From Desulfolutivibrio sulfoxidireducens (GTDB lineage: Bacteria > Desulfobacterota > Desulfovibrionia > Desulfovibrionales > Desulfovibrionaceae), in NCBI RefSeq assembly GCF_013376475.1, contig NZ_CP045508.1:1981501-2045500 (forward strand): 64,000 nt of DNA, written 5' to 3'. The position numbers were made by a program, and so were the translations under genes. This document shows positions 50,942 to 59,431 of the stretch, one piece after another. Every line of letters begins with the position of its first letter. The first letter of the stretch is position 1. Under the pieces are notes generated by a model. That model saw nothing but the letters and a program-made list of their open reading frames with translations. It did not search any database and was not told where the DNA came from.

Positions 50942-52429
50942 TCAAAAGTAATAGGTGATTCGAAACTCTCCGCGTATGGCGTTCACCTTTTCACCGAATT
51001 CGCTTTGCGGCGGACCGATCGGAATGATCAGTCGCGGCTTGAGCTCCAGGTTGGGGATGACCATGTAGGAGATTTCCGGGTTGAGTGAGCAGCTCAAGTC
51101 TCCGAGGTTCGTGATCAACGTTACCGTCGGCGTGAGGTAGAGGATGTCGAAAGGCTCTTTTTGGGAGATTCTCAGGTAGAGATAGTCCTGGCCTGCCGTG
51201 CTTTTGTTGTATGTGCTCGCCACCTGAGCGCTATCTTTCAATAAGCTTGAATTGTTGCTGTTTTGACTGTTGTTTCCTGATTTTCCTTGCGAATTTCCAT
51301 TCAGTATTTTCAAGTTTGCCTGAATGTTGCTCGTTATCGTATTCTCAATATATTCAGAATAACCGTTGTCAATCAAATTGTAGTAGTCACGAAGCTCTCC
51401 AGGGCTGTAGCCTTCTCCGTTGTGGTAATATTCAGCGATTATTGTGGTATCGTACGAATTCAGATAGCGAAAACCAACCAGGAAATTCAAAGCGTCGTAT
51501 TTCTTGCTCCTGATTTCTCCGCCCGCATCGATAATATTTTTATTGTATCCGAATCGAAGCGCTGATTCTCCATGGATTTCCAGATTACTCGTCAGGTTTG
51601 TGGAAAAATCGAATCCGACCCTGGTGTCATACTTGTTTCCAGCCATGAACATGAGGTCGAGGTCGATGTCGTAGAGAAGGGCATAAACCTTGCCGCCAAC
51701 AAGCAGGGAGTCCCCGCTGGCGAGTTCGGCGTTGAGGCGGTCGGCCACCGGAAGAACCAAAGGGGTGACGGCCAGGGTCTTCAGGGGCCCGGCAAAGCTT
51801 CGAATGTAATCCAGATAGGACATGACGTATCCCTCGCGGGCGTGATCCGGATCGTCCACGTCCTTGGGCCGGCTGGCGAAGGCCACCGGATTCCAGGCGT
51901 AGCCCTTGCCCCAGGTGAGCACCTTCTTTCCGGCCTCGGCCGTAAGCGTGGGCGAGGGGCGCCAGGTCACGAAGGCCTCTTCCAACATGATCGAGCCCCC
52001 CCAGTGCTTCTCCTCGGTCCAAAACTCCTCCGACGGTTCATCCAGGACGAGGGTTGCCCCTTTCACCTCGCTCCAGTCCACTTCCAGACGTGGCCGGGCG
52101 TACATGCCAAACTGACCGTAATCTATGGATATTTCCGGTCGAAGGTTCAGGAGGTAATCCGTTTGGGTGTCGTTTTGAGGATCTTTGTAATATTTCTGCT
52201 TGTAGAGCGCGGAATTTTTGTCCAGGAGACGGATGAAGGGGCGAAATTCGGAATACCCCCAAATCTTGAATATATCTTTGGAGTTGGCCTCGGGTATCTC
52301 GAAATCCAGATCATAGGTCGTTTCTTCGGCAGCGCCGACCACGCTTGCCGCCGGCAGGATTCCCATCACGATCAGGCCGACAATGCCGAGGGAAATCACA
52401 ACGCGCGAATATCTTCCAGCTCTTCGCAT
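50942..52429 (-). CDS. Outer-membrane beta-barrel protein of an export operon
   Basis: About 495 aa. A signal peptide (residues 1-34, MRRAGRYSRVV... to VGAAEE) is followed by alternating amphipathic strands and a C-terminal aromatic end ITYYF, the usual BAM signal. A Ser/Asn-rich loop lies around 415-435. It resembles DUF1302-like barrels (FKIWGYSEFR). The start at 52429 is preferred for its GGAG site; ATGs at 52441 and 52459 are also in frame. It is the last gene of the ABC-FtsX-LolA-barrel run and may be the outer-membrane part of that system. Confidence 0.75.
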   Translation of the reverse strand: MRRAGRYSRVVISLGIVGLIVMGILPAASVVGAAEETTYDLDFEIPEANSKDIFKIWGYSEFRPFIRLLDKNSALYKQKYYKDPQNDTQTDYLLNLRPEISIDYGQFGMYARPRLEVDWSEVKGATLVLDEPSEEFWTEEKHWGGSIMLEEAFVTWRPSPTLTAEAGKKVLTWGKGYAWNPVAFASRPKDVDDPDHAREGYVMSYLDYIRSFAGPLKTLAVTPLVLPVADRLNAELASGDSLLVGGKVYALLYDIDLDLMFMAGNKYDTRVGFDFSTNLTSNLEIHGESALRFGYNKNIIDAGGEIRSKKYDALNFLVGFRYLNSYDTTIIAEYYHNGEGYSPGELRDYYNLIDNGYSEYIENTITSNIQANLKILNGNSQGKSGNNSQNSNNSSLLKDSAQVASTYNKSTAGQDYLYLRISQKEPFDILYLTPTVTLITNLGDLSCSLNPEISYMVIPNLELKPRLIIPIGPPQSEFGEKVNAIRGEFRITYYF

Positions 52430-52521
52430 GGAACGCTCCATACTCGGTCCACAGCGCATCAGGTCCGCGCTTTTGGGTGTCTTGTCGCCGCAATGCGCGT
52501 GCGGGCGCTCTCGGTATGCCG

Positions 52522-53265
52522 TTACTGGCGCAGGGATTCGGCCCGGGGGAGATAGTTCAGGGTGAAGATTTCGTCCGGGAATTCACGTTTTTTGACTTTC
52601 GCAAAGACCATCACCGACTTGTACCCCTTGTTCAGGGGACTGTCGGTCTCGATGACCGCCGGGCGCACGAGGCCCTCCCCAAAATCGGTGATTTCCTTGA
52701 AATAAAGGGTCTTGATAAGCATTCCTGAGGCGGCCAGACACTTGATCTCCACCGGAACCATGCTCTTTTTGTCCACGCGCATTTCCAGGCGATCATAGGC
52801 GACCACATCCGATTTGGCCTTGAGAAACAGCATGTGCGCGTCGCCAGCGTCTTCCATCCGTTCCACGTTGTATTCCACGCTGAAATCAAGGCCCATGATG
52901 TCGGAGTTGTTGAATATGCCGCCGATCACGGATTGCAGGCTGGTAATGCGCACGGGTTTCCCCACGTTGGGGATGTGCAGCCACATGTTCTCGGCCAGAC
53001 GCAACGTGGAACGCCCCTTTTCACTGGCCGGGGCGAGAAAGATGGAGATGATCTTGTCCTGGTCCTTCTTGACCGTATACAGGGTATATTCACGTTTCGA
53101 TCCGTCAGGCTCGATGTTGATCAACTTGCGAAACATCTCGTAGCTGACCGGGGCCAGATTGCGATCCACCTTCTCCAGCAGCTCGTTTCCATCCAAGGCG
53201 AGAGCGGAGTGGACGGAAAGGACCGCAAGACACAACCCCATGGCCAGTGTTTTCATTGTACGCAT
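52522..53265 (-). CDS. Outer-membrane lipoprotein-sorting (LolA-like) periplasmic protein
   Basis: A 247-aa secreted protein with signal peptide cleavage near ALA-LD (residue 24). The body matches the LolA/LolB-like half-barrel family (COG2834 type): KREYTLYTVKKDQDKIISIFLAP, ENMWLHIPNVGKPVRI, and DLEMRVDKKSMVPVEIKCL-like strands. It should carry a lipid or lipoprotein through the periplasm between the inner-membrane ABC part and the barrel. It lies 15 bases after the permease gene. Confidence 0.82.
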   Translation of the reverse strand: MRTMKTLAMGLCLAVLSVHSALALDGNELLEKVDRNLAPVSYEMFRKLINIEPDGSKREYTLYTVKKDQDKIISIFLAPASEKGRSTLRLAENMWLHIPNVGKPVRITSLQSVIGGIFNNSDIMGLDFSVEYNVERMEDAGDAHMLFLKAKSDVVAYDRLEMRVDKKSMVPVEIKCLAASGMLIKTLYFKEITDFGEGLVRPAVIETDSPLNKGYKSVMVFAKVKKREFPDEIFTLNYLPRAESLRQ

Positions 53266-53280
53266 GATTGTTTCCTATGA

Positions 53281-54534
53281 TTAAACGTGTCCCAACGCGT
53301 CCACCGGCTCCATGCGACTGGCCTTCCAGGCCGGCTGCAGGGCGGCCAGGGCCGAGGCGGCCAACACCATGGCGGCGATGAGCGCAAGCTCCGTCACGTT
53401 GATCTCCGGGCGCAAGATCAGATTGTCCATGCGACCGAAGGAAAAGGTCACATGCGAGGTCTTGATGGCCAACAGTCCGGCGATTCCCAGAAAAATTCCC
53501 GCAACGGACCCGAGCAGGCCCAGACAGAAACCCTCGGCCACGAACAGGGCCAGGATCTTTCCCGGCGGGGTACCCATGGCCGCGATCGTGCCGATCTCCC
53601 GGATGCGTTCGAGGACCGACATGAGCATGACGTTGAGCACGCTGATGAGCACGATGGCGATCATGACGATCTTGACGGTAATGATCAGCACATCGATCAT
53701 GTTGGCGATGCTGGCGAAGGGAGACAGGTCCGCCCAGGTGTGGACCTCGAAGGCGGGCTTGCCCCGCGTGTTCTTGAATCCGCCGAATGCGGCCGCAAGG
53801 TCTTTCGAAGCCTGATCCAAATCCGCGCAGGACCTGAGCCTGACGACGATTTCCGAAACCTCCCCTTTTTCCGTGCGCAGCAGGGACCGGGCGTCGTCGA
53901 TATGCATGTAGGCGTCTTTTCCGGACGGCCCCATGATGTCCTCGATGAGACGCGATACGGTGAATTGCATCCCGTTCACCGATCCGTCCCGGTTGGTGGC
54001 CACCAGAACGACCGTGTCGCCCGGTTTGATGCCGATGCCGTTGGCCACCTTTTGGGGAATGATGATCTGGCCTTGTTCGAGCAAGGGACCTTGGATCGCT
54101 TCCGATGCGCCGAGCAGTCGCGAGGCGAGCCCGGGACAGACAACAGGCTCCTTGGCCGGATCCACGGCCGTCAGACGAACGTTGGTGGATTCCGCGAAGT
54201 TGCTGAGCACCGCCCCCAGCTTGAGGCGCGGCGCATGGGACTCGATCCCCGGATCGCGGTCCAAAACGGCGGCGGCGTTTTGGTAGGCCTCCCCGTTCAT
54301 GTTCAGATTCAACGGAAGGGTATCGATGGAGGAGACATAGCCGCGCTTGTGAATTTGCAGATGACCGAGGTTGGAATCGGTGATGATGCCGATCATCATG
54401 GATTTGACCGACCCGGCCAGTCCGGAGAAGAGCACCACCATGGTCACCCCGAGGATGATGAGCATGGAGGTCAGGATGGTCCGGCGCTTATACCGCGTCA
54501 TGTTTCGGAGGGCGATTTTGAAGATGTTACGCAT
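53281..54534 (-). CDS. FtsX/LolC-type ABC transporter permease
   Basis: A 417-aa protein with one N-terminal helix (about 20-40), a large periplasmic MacB-PCD-like domain (about 45-255) and three C-terminal helices (about 280-310, 330-360, 380-405). The motif MSVLERIREIGTIAAMGTPP is the typical coupling helix of this family. The start at 54534 overlaps the ATPase gene by 8 bases. LolCE and MacB relatives pull substrates out of the inner membrane rather than through it. Confidence 0.9.
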   Translation of the reverse strand: MRNIFKIALRNMTRYKRRTILTSMLIILGVTMVVLFSGLAGSVKSMMIGIITDSNLGHLQIHKRGYVSSIDTLPLNLNMNGEAYQNAAAVLDRDPGIESHAPRLKLGAVLSNFAESTNVRLTAVDPAKEPVVCPGLASRLLGASEAIQGPLLEQGQIIIPQKVANGIGIKPGDTVVLVATNRDGSVNGMQFTVSRLIEDIMGPSGKDAYMHIDDARSLLRTEKGEVSEIVVRLRSCADLDQASKDLAAAFGGFKNTRGKPAFEVHTWADLSPFASIANMIDVLIITVKIVMIAIVLISVLNVMLMSVLERIREIGTIAAMGTPPGKILALFVAEGFCLGLLGSVAGIFLGIAGLLAIKTSHVTFSFGRMDNLILRPEINVTELALIAAMVLAASALAALQPAWKASRMEPVDALGHV

Positions 54535-55237
54535 GTGCCCGACCTCCCTGGATGGCGTGGATTCCCGGGATGAGACGTCCATCCTCCAGGGTGTGGATTT
54601 CATCGGCGTGTTCGACGATCCTGGGGTCGTGGGTGGAGAAAACGAAGGTCGTCCCAAAGGCGTCCCGCATCCGCCGCATGAGGGAGATGATCTTGTGCGC
54701 GGTCTGCTGGTCGAGGTTCGCGGTGGGTTCATCGGCCAAAACAACCTGCGGATTGGTCACCAGGGCGCGGGCCACGGCAACCCGCTGCTTCTGCCCCCCG
54801 GAAACCTGATCCGGACGCTTGTCCCTGTGCTCGGCCATGCCCACGGCCTCAAGGGCCCTTAGAACACGCTCTTTTCTCTCCGGAGCCGGGGTGGGGTTGA
54901 TCATGATCAGCGGATATTCCACGTTTTCATAGACGGAGAGCACGGGAATGAGGTTGAAGGACTGGAAAATAAATCCCAGATGCCCGCCTCGAAAAGCGGC
55001 GGCCTGACGGCGATCCAGGGTGTCCGTGCGGGTTCCCGCCACTCGGGCTTCCCCTGAGGTGGGCTTGTCCATACAGCCGATGATGTTGAGCAGCGTGGTT
55101 TTGCCGCTGCCCGAGGGGCCGACGAAGGTGACCAGCCGGGCCGGATCGATGGCGATGGTGATGCCCTGAAGGGCCAAATGGGAAACCTGGCCGATATGAT
55201 ACGACTTTGAAATATTTGTAAGTTCTATGAGAGGCAT
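54527..55237 (-). CDS. LolD/MacB-type ABC transporter ATPase
   Basis: A 236-aa ATPase. Walker A is GPSGSGKTT, the signature VSGGQKQRVAVARAL, and Walker B VVLADEPTANLD, followed by STHDPRIV. The ADEPTANLD form is characteristic of the LolD/MacB/FtsE branch. The start at 55237 has AAGGG upstream; a longer open frame to 55327 lacks family resemblance. It is the first gene of the four-gene envelope operon. Confidence 0.93.
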   Translation of the reverse strand: MPLIELTNISKSYHIGQVSHLALQGITIAIDPARLVTFVGPSGSGKTTLLNIIGCMDKPTSGEARVAGTRTDTLDRRQAAAFRGGHLGFIFQSFNLIPVLSVYENVEYPLIMINPTPAPERKERVLRALEAVGMAEHRDKRPDQVSGGQKQRVAVARALVTNPQVVLADEPTANLDQQTAHKIISLMRRMRDAFGTTFVFSTHDPRIVEHADEIHTLEDGRLIPGIHAIQGGRAHA

Positions 55238-55420
55238 GCTGAACCCTTCTCGAAATGAGATTACAATGAACTCCATGGCTACATACTCATACAGATTTCG
55301 ATCCGAAGTGGAATCCATCAAATGCATCGGGAGCGATATTTCTTTGCCGCAATGACCACGGAATCCGACATCTGTTCTCCGGTCACCTCCTCAAGATGGT
55401 TCCAATGGTGCCATACTTAT

Positions 55421-55436
55421 TTCGTAGGAATACGAA
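55421..55436. promoter_or_regulatory. 16-bp palindrome, candidate operator
   Basis: TTCGTA-GGAA-TACGAA is a perfect 6-bp inverted repeat about 185 bases upstream of the ABC ATPase start, of the size bound by dimeric repressors. Confidence 0.4.
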
Positions 55437-55668
55437 TTCAGAACTTAAAAAAGCAAAGTGTGTGCCAAAAGTAATTCATTGTAATACTTGATACTATTTA
55501 TGACGAGTGCGGTGGGAGAAAATGTATGTATGTTTATAAAATATGCAATGGTCATAAAATATACAATAACATGGCAAAGAACTATGAATTGCGGATTGGA
55601 CAGGGCGAGGACAGGGTTCCTTTACACTGTCAGTGATGAATGCGGGATCGAAGGGTGTACTCAACAGG

Positions 55669-55701
55669 AAAGCCCCCGGGCAGACCTGCCGGAGGGCTTT
55701 T
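55669..55701 (-). terminator. Hairpin terminator after cheV
   Basis: AAAGCCC and GGGCTTT arms enclose a second pairing of CGGGCA/TGCCGG, 43 bases beyond the cheV stop. T-rich flanks occur on both strands, so it may work in either direction. Confidence 0.6.
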
Positions 55702-55743
55702 GAGGCGATGTGGGTGTGAACGAAGAGAGCTGAACGGATCGAT

Positions 55744-56730
55744 TTATTCGGTCAAGACCCGCTTGGGAATGCCTTCAAGGTCTCCCTCGATAAGCTTTTT
55801 GGCCCGGTCGGCCAGGGTGGCGATCTCGGGCTTGGTCACCTGGTCGTCGGCGCCCACGGAAATGCCCTTGTGGTAGAGCTGATGGTTGATGAGCGAGGAG
55901 AAAAGCATCACCGGGATGGATTTGAGCACCGGGTCTTCCTTGATCCTCTTGCACAGGGTGTGGCCGTCCATGGACGGCATCTCCAGGTCCGTGACGATCA
56001 AATCCACGAAGTGCGACATGCCGGTCCCCTGGTCGGCGGCCTGTCGTTTCCAATCAAGCAATCTGTTCCAGGCGTTCTGGCCGTTGATGTCCTGCTCGAC
56101 GGAAAAGCCGTCCTTTTCCAGATAGGTGGCGATGAGCCTGCGGATGGAGTTGGAGTCGTCCACCACCAGGGTCTTGTAGCCCTTGTGGTCGACGATGCCG
56201 TCCTTGCGCCCGGTGCGGTCCATGCGGATGGCCAGGGCCGGGTTCAGGTCCCAGATGATCTGCTCCATGTCGAGCAATAGCACGATGTGGTCCTCAAACT
56301 TGACCACGCCGGTGAAGTTGCGGGCCGCGAACTTGGCCGTATATCCGCTTGGCGGCTCCACCTCGTCCCAGCTTTTGCGGTGGATGCGGGTCACCCCGGA
56401 GACCATGAAGGCGTTTATCACCTTGTTGAATTCGGCCACGATGACCTTGGTCGACTCGGTGCGGGCCATGGGCTTGCCCAGCCACAGGCTCAGGTCGATC
56501 AGGGGGATGACCTTGGAGCGCAGGTTGAAGGTGCCGATGATGCTTGGGTGCGGCATGTGCGGCATCTCCGTGACCGTGGGAAGTCGGATGATCTCCAGGA
56601 CCTTGGCCACGTTGACCCCGTAGTAGGCCCGATAGGGCTTTACATCGCCCTCGGCCTGCTCGTCGATGAAGAATTCAATGATTTCGAATTCGTTCGTTCC
56701 GGCCTCAAGCAAAATATTGGTTTGCGACAT
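55744..56730 (-). CDS. cheV: Chemotaxis coupling protein CheV
   Basis: A 328-aa protein with an N-terminal CheW-like domain (about 12-170; YRAYYGVNVAKVLEIIR, FNLRSKVIPLIDLSLWLG) and a C-terminal receiver domain (about 195-320). The acceptor Asp is in IVTDLEMPSMDG and the early acidic pair in LVVDDS. It links chemoreceptors to CheA and may tune signalling by phosphorylation. The start at 56730 is chosen where CheW resemblance begins. It stands alone, between the export operon and cooS, all on this strand. Confidence 0.93.
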   Translation of the reverse strand: MSQTNILLEAGTNEFEIIEFFIDEQAEGDVKPYRAYYGVNVAKVLEIIRLPTVTEMPHMPHPSIIGTFNLRSKVIPLIDLSLWLGKPMARTESTKVIVAEFNKVINAFMVSGVTRIHRKSWDEVEPPSGYTAKFAARNFTGVVKFEDHIVLLLDMEQIIWDLNPALAIRMDRTGRKDGIVDHKGYKTLVVDDSNSIRRLIATYLEKDGFSVEQDINGQNAWNRLLDWKRQAADQGTGMSHFVDLIVTDLEMPSMDGHTLCKRIKEDPVLKSIPVMLFSSLINHQLYHKGISVGADDQVTKPEIATLADRAKKLIEGDLEGIPKRVLTE

Positions 56731-56903
56731 CGGAATCCCGCTCCCTGTCGGTGTGGTGGCATTCGCGGCTCTTCTCTTCACCCGGAAGTACCCTTGGCGC
56801 GGAAGAAAATCTAGTCCTCGACGGAAACAATCTTATGCGGGACGAAAGGCTGTTTTGCCGTCCGGGGCTTAGGGAGGGAAAGCTTTCCGAGGCCGAAACG
56901 TCA

Positions 56904-56927
56904 GGACCCCGCCCAGAGGCGGGGTCC
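56904..56927 (-). terminator. Hairpin at the end of the coo operon
   Basis: A 10-bp perfect GC-rich stem (GGACCCCGCC / GGCGGGGTCC, 4-nt loop) lies 27 bases beyond the cooS stop. There is no T-run, so termination by this hairpin alone is uncertain. Confidence 0.45.
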
Positions 56928-56953
56928 GAGAGCGGCAAGGGGATGGAGGGCGG

Positions 56954-58834
56954 TCAGGGCACAAGCCCCAACGCCGCCCGCTTGGCCTTGATGCGGGCGT
57001 CGATGAGCTCGGCGGCCTTGACCGGGTCGCCCTCAACGGCAAAGCTCGCGCCGATCACGCCCTCAAGGCCGGACACGGCCAGATCGGTCACGGTCTTGCT
57101 GCCCAGGATCGGCGGGGCCAGCCCAAGGACCGTGAAGATGCCGCTGGACACGGCGTAGAGACCGATGGTGGCGGCCTTTTCCGAATACCATTCCGGCGCG
57201 GCCGCGGCCACGGGCAGATCCGAGATGTCCACGCCCAGGGCGCTGGCCAGCATGCCGCACAACTGGATGATCCGGGAGTTGTCCACGCAGCTTCCCATGT
57301 GCAGGACAGGCGGGATGCCCAGGGCCTTGCACACCTCCGAGAGCCCGGGACCGGCCAGGTCGGCGGCCTTTGGCACGAGCAGGCCCTGCTTGCCGGCGGA
57401 CACGGTCACGCAGCCCGTGACCAGGACCAGCAGGTCGCGCTTGATGCATTCCCGGATCAGGTTGGAATTCTGGTAGTCGTGTTTCACCTTGGGGTTGTTG
57501 CAGCCCACGATGCCCACGGCCCCGCGAATCTTCCCGGCCTTTATGGCGTCGAGAAGCGGACCGGCCGTGCCGCCCAGGGCCGTAAGTATCGCCTCGTTGG
57601 AAAAGCCGGACATGATGTCCACCGGGGCCCCGGGGATATCCACCCGGGACTGGTCCCGGGCCGTGAAGCGCTCGATGGCCAGTTCCACCACCTCCACGGC
57701 CTTTTGCCGGGCATTGTGCACGTCGAATTCGATGTGCGTGGCCCCGGTGAACTTGGCCTTGGGCGAGGTGCTGACGATGCGGCTGTGGTAGCAGGCGGCC
57801 ACGGTGACCAGGCTGGGCATGATGCACTGGTAGTCCACCACCACGACCTCCACGGCCCCGGTGACCAGGGCCAGTTCGGTCATGAGGTGGTTCCCGGCCA
57901 TGGGGATGCCCTGGCGCATGAGCAGTTCGTTGCCCGTGCAGCACAGCCCGGCCAGGTTGATCCCGGCGGCCCCGGCGGCCTTGGCCTTGGCGATCAACCC
58001 CGGATCGCGCACGGCGGCCAGGATCATCTCCGAGACGATGGGGCTGTGGCCGTGCACCAGGATGTTGATGTGATCGGCCCGAAGCACGCCCAGGTTGATC
58101 TTGGAGGTCCGGGGCGAGGGGGTGCCGAAGAGGATGTCCGAAAGCTCCGTGGCGATCATGGACCCGCCCCAGCCGTCGGCAAGAGACAGCCTGGCCGCGT
58201 GCAGGCACAGGTTCACGGCGTCGTTGTCCACGCCCATGTGGGTGCGGTGCATCATTTCCACGATGTCCCGGTCGATGCCCCGGGGGGTGATGCCGACTTT
58301 TTGCCACAGTTCCCGGCGTTTGGCCGGGACCCGGCCGATGAACGACACCGAGCCGCGCCGGAAACCGTAATCCTCGAAGAACTGGTCGGCCAGGGCCTTG
58401 GCCACGGCCTTGACGTCCTTTCCGGCCGTATCGAGGCCCACTTCCTCGGCCACGCGGCGCAGTTTGGCCTCGTCGCGGATGCCGTAGTCCGTGGTTTCAC
58501 CCTCGGCCACGGCGTGCAGGGTTTCCAGCAAATCGCGGCCGTGGTCCGAATGGGCGGCCGCCCCGGCGGCCACCATGCGGCCGAAGTTGCGGGCCACGAT
58601 GACGTCGGCGTCGGCCCCGCAGACCCCGCGCTTGGGGCCGTGGCCGAAGGGGTCGATGCGGCAGGGGCCCATGACGCAGTTGCGGCAGGACAGGCCCAGT
58701 TCGCAGAAGCCGCAGTGGGGCTGTTGTTCCTCCAGGCGGTCCCAGACGGTCTCGACGCCGTCCTCCCGGGCCTTGGCGATCATGGCCCGGGCGTCGCTAC
58801 AGATGGAATAGTCGTTCAGATCTTTCTTGGCCAT
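56954..58834 (-). CDS. cooS: Anaerobic Ni-CO dehydrogenase catalytic subunit
   Basis: A 626-aa homodimeric enzyme that interconverts CO and CO2 at a Ni-Fe-S C-cluster. N-terminal cysteines for the D and B clusters are in CGFCELGLSCRNCVMGPC (41-58). Further motifs are HGHSPIVSEM (C-cluster histidine), LCCTGNELL, IVGCNN, TGCVTVSAGK and MGSCVDNSR. It is a monofunctional CooS, not the acetyl-CoA synthase type. GGAGGAACC precedes the ATG. It is the last gene of the coo operon, after cooF. Confidence 0.96.
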   Translation of the reverse strand: MAKKDLNDYSICSDARAMIAKAREDGVETVWDRLEEQQPHCGFCELGLSCRNCVMGPCRIDPFGHGPKRGVCGADADVIVARNFGRMVAAGAAAHSDHGRDLLETLHAVAEGETTDYGIRDEAKLRRVAEEVGLDTAGKDVKAVAKALADQFFEDYGFRRGSVSFIGRVPAKRRELWQKVGITPRGIDRDIVEMMHRTHMGVDNDAVNLCLHAARLSLADGWGGSMIATELSDILFGTPSPRTSKINLGVLRADHINILVHGHSPIVSEMILAAVRDPGLIAKAKAAGAAGINLAGLCCTGNELLMRQGIPMAGNHLMTELALVTGAVEVVVVDYQCIMPSLVTVAACYHSRIVSTSPKAKFTGATHIEFDVHNARQKAVEVVELAIERFTARDQSRVDIPGAPVDIMSGFSNEAILTALGGTAGPLLDAIKAGKIRGAVGIVGCNNPKVKHDYQNSNLIRECIKRDLLVLVTGCVTVSAGKQGLLVPKAADLAGPGLSEVCKALGIPPVLHMGSCVDNSRIIQLCGMLASALGVDISDLPVAAAAPEWYSEKAATIGLYAVSSGIFTVLGLAPPILGSKTVTDLAVSGLEGVIGASFAVEGDPVKAAELIDARIKAKRAALGLVP

Positions 58835-58852
58835 GGTTCCTCCGGTATCGGT

Positions 58853-59386
58853 TCAGGCCCGCACGCCGTATGCGGCGTTGGCCAGCCGGTTGGTGCCTTC
58901 CTTGAGGTACAGGTTGACGTCCTCGAACGTGAGCGCCCCGGTCTTGCAGGCCTCGACGCAGGCCGGGACCTTCCCGGCCGCCACCCGTTCGAAGCAGCCG
59001 TCGCATTTGACGGCCACGGCCGGTCGTTCGGGGGCGTTCGCATCACGGTAGAAGCGGATGACGTAGTAGGGGCAGGCCATGGCGCACATGCCGCAGCCGA
59101 TGCACCGGGCCGGGTCCACGATTTTGAGTCCCTCGGCGATGTCCGAACGGATGGCCCAGGGCATGCAGGCCTCCTGGCAGGGGGCGGGCTCGCAGTGACG
59201 ACACTTGTTGGGAAAGGGCGCAAGCCCCGGCCCCACGCCGATGTGGATGCGCGGCTTGGCCAGGATGTCCTCGCGGATGGCCGAGGCCAGGGCCTTGGTT
59301 TGGGAGTGGGCCTGGGCGCAGCGGATCATGCACTGCATGCAGCCCACGCACAGCTCCGGCCGGACGATCACGGTTTTTTTCAGCAT
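58853..59386 (-). CDS. cooF: CooF-like 4Fe-4S ferredoxin subunit
   Basis: A 177-aa electron-transfer protein of the CooF/HycB type. Four cysteine sets are visible: CVGCMQCMIRC, CRHCEPAPCQEAC, CIGCGMCAMACP and CDGCFERVAAGKVPACVEAC, giving up to four [4Fe-4S] clusters. AAGGAGGATC sets the start at 59386. It would accept electrons from CooS. Its neighbour is an FAD oxidoreductase rather than a hydrogenase, so electrons probably go to NAD(P) or a quinone pool. Confidence 0.92.
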   Translation of the reverse strand: MLKKTVIVRPELCVGCMQCMIRCAQAHSQTKALASAIREDILAKPRIHIGVGPGLAPFPNKCRHCEPAPCQEACMPWAIRSDIAEGLKIVDPARCIGCGMCAMACPYYVIRFYRDANAPERPAVAVKCDGCFERVAAGKVPACVEACKTGALTFEDVNLYLKEGTNRLANAAYGVRA

Positions 59387-59431
59387 AGATCCTCCTTCTT
59401 GTGCCCACGGCCGCCGAAATGGCGGCGGCAT

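Larger units (their letters stand above)
55238..55743. other. AT-rich intergenic region before the export operon
   Basis: A 506-base region without a credible gene. It should hold the promoter of the leftward ABC operon. The only structures seen are the palindrome at 55421 and the hairpin at 55669. A short open frame at 55488-55703 has no ribosome site and is not believed. Confidence 0.6.

Noticed and set aside
55488-55703. 71-codon open frame in the AT-rich gap
   Set aside because: It has no ribosome site, and its end lies inside the hairpin assigned as the cheV terminator.
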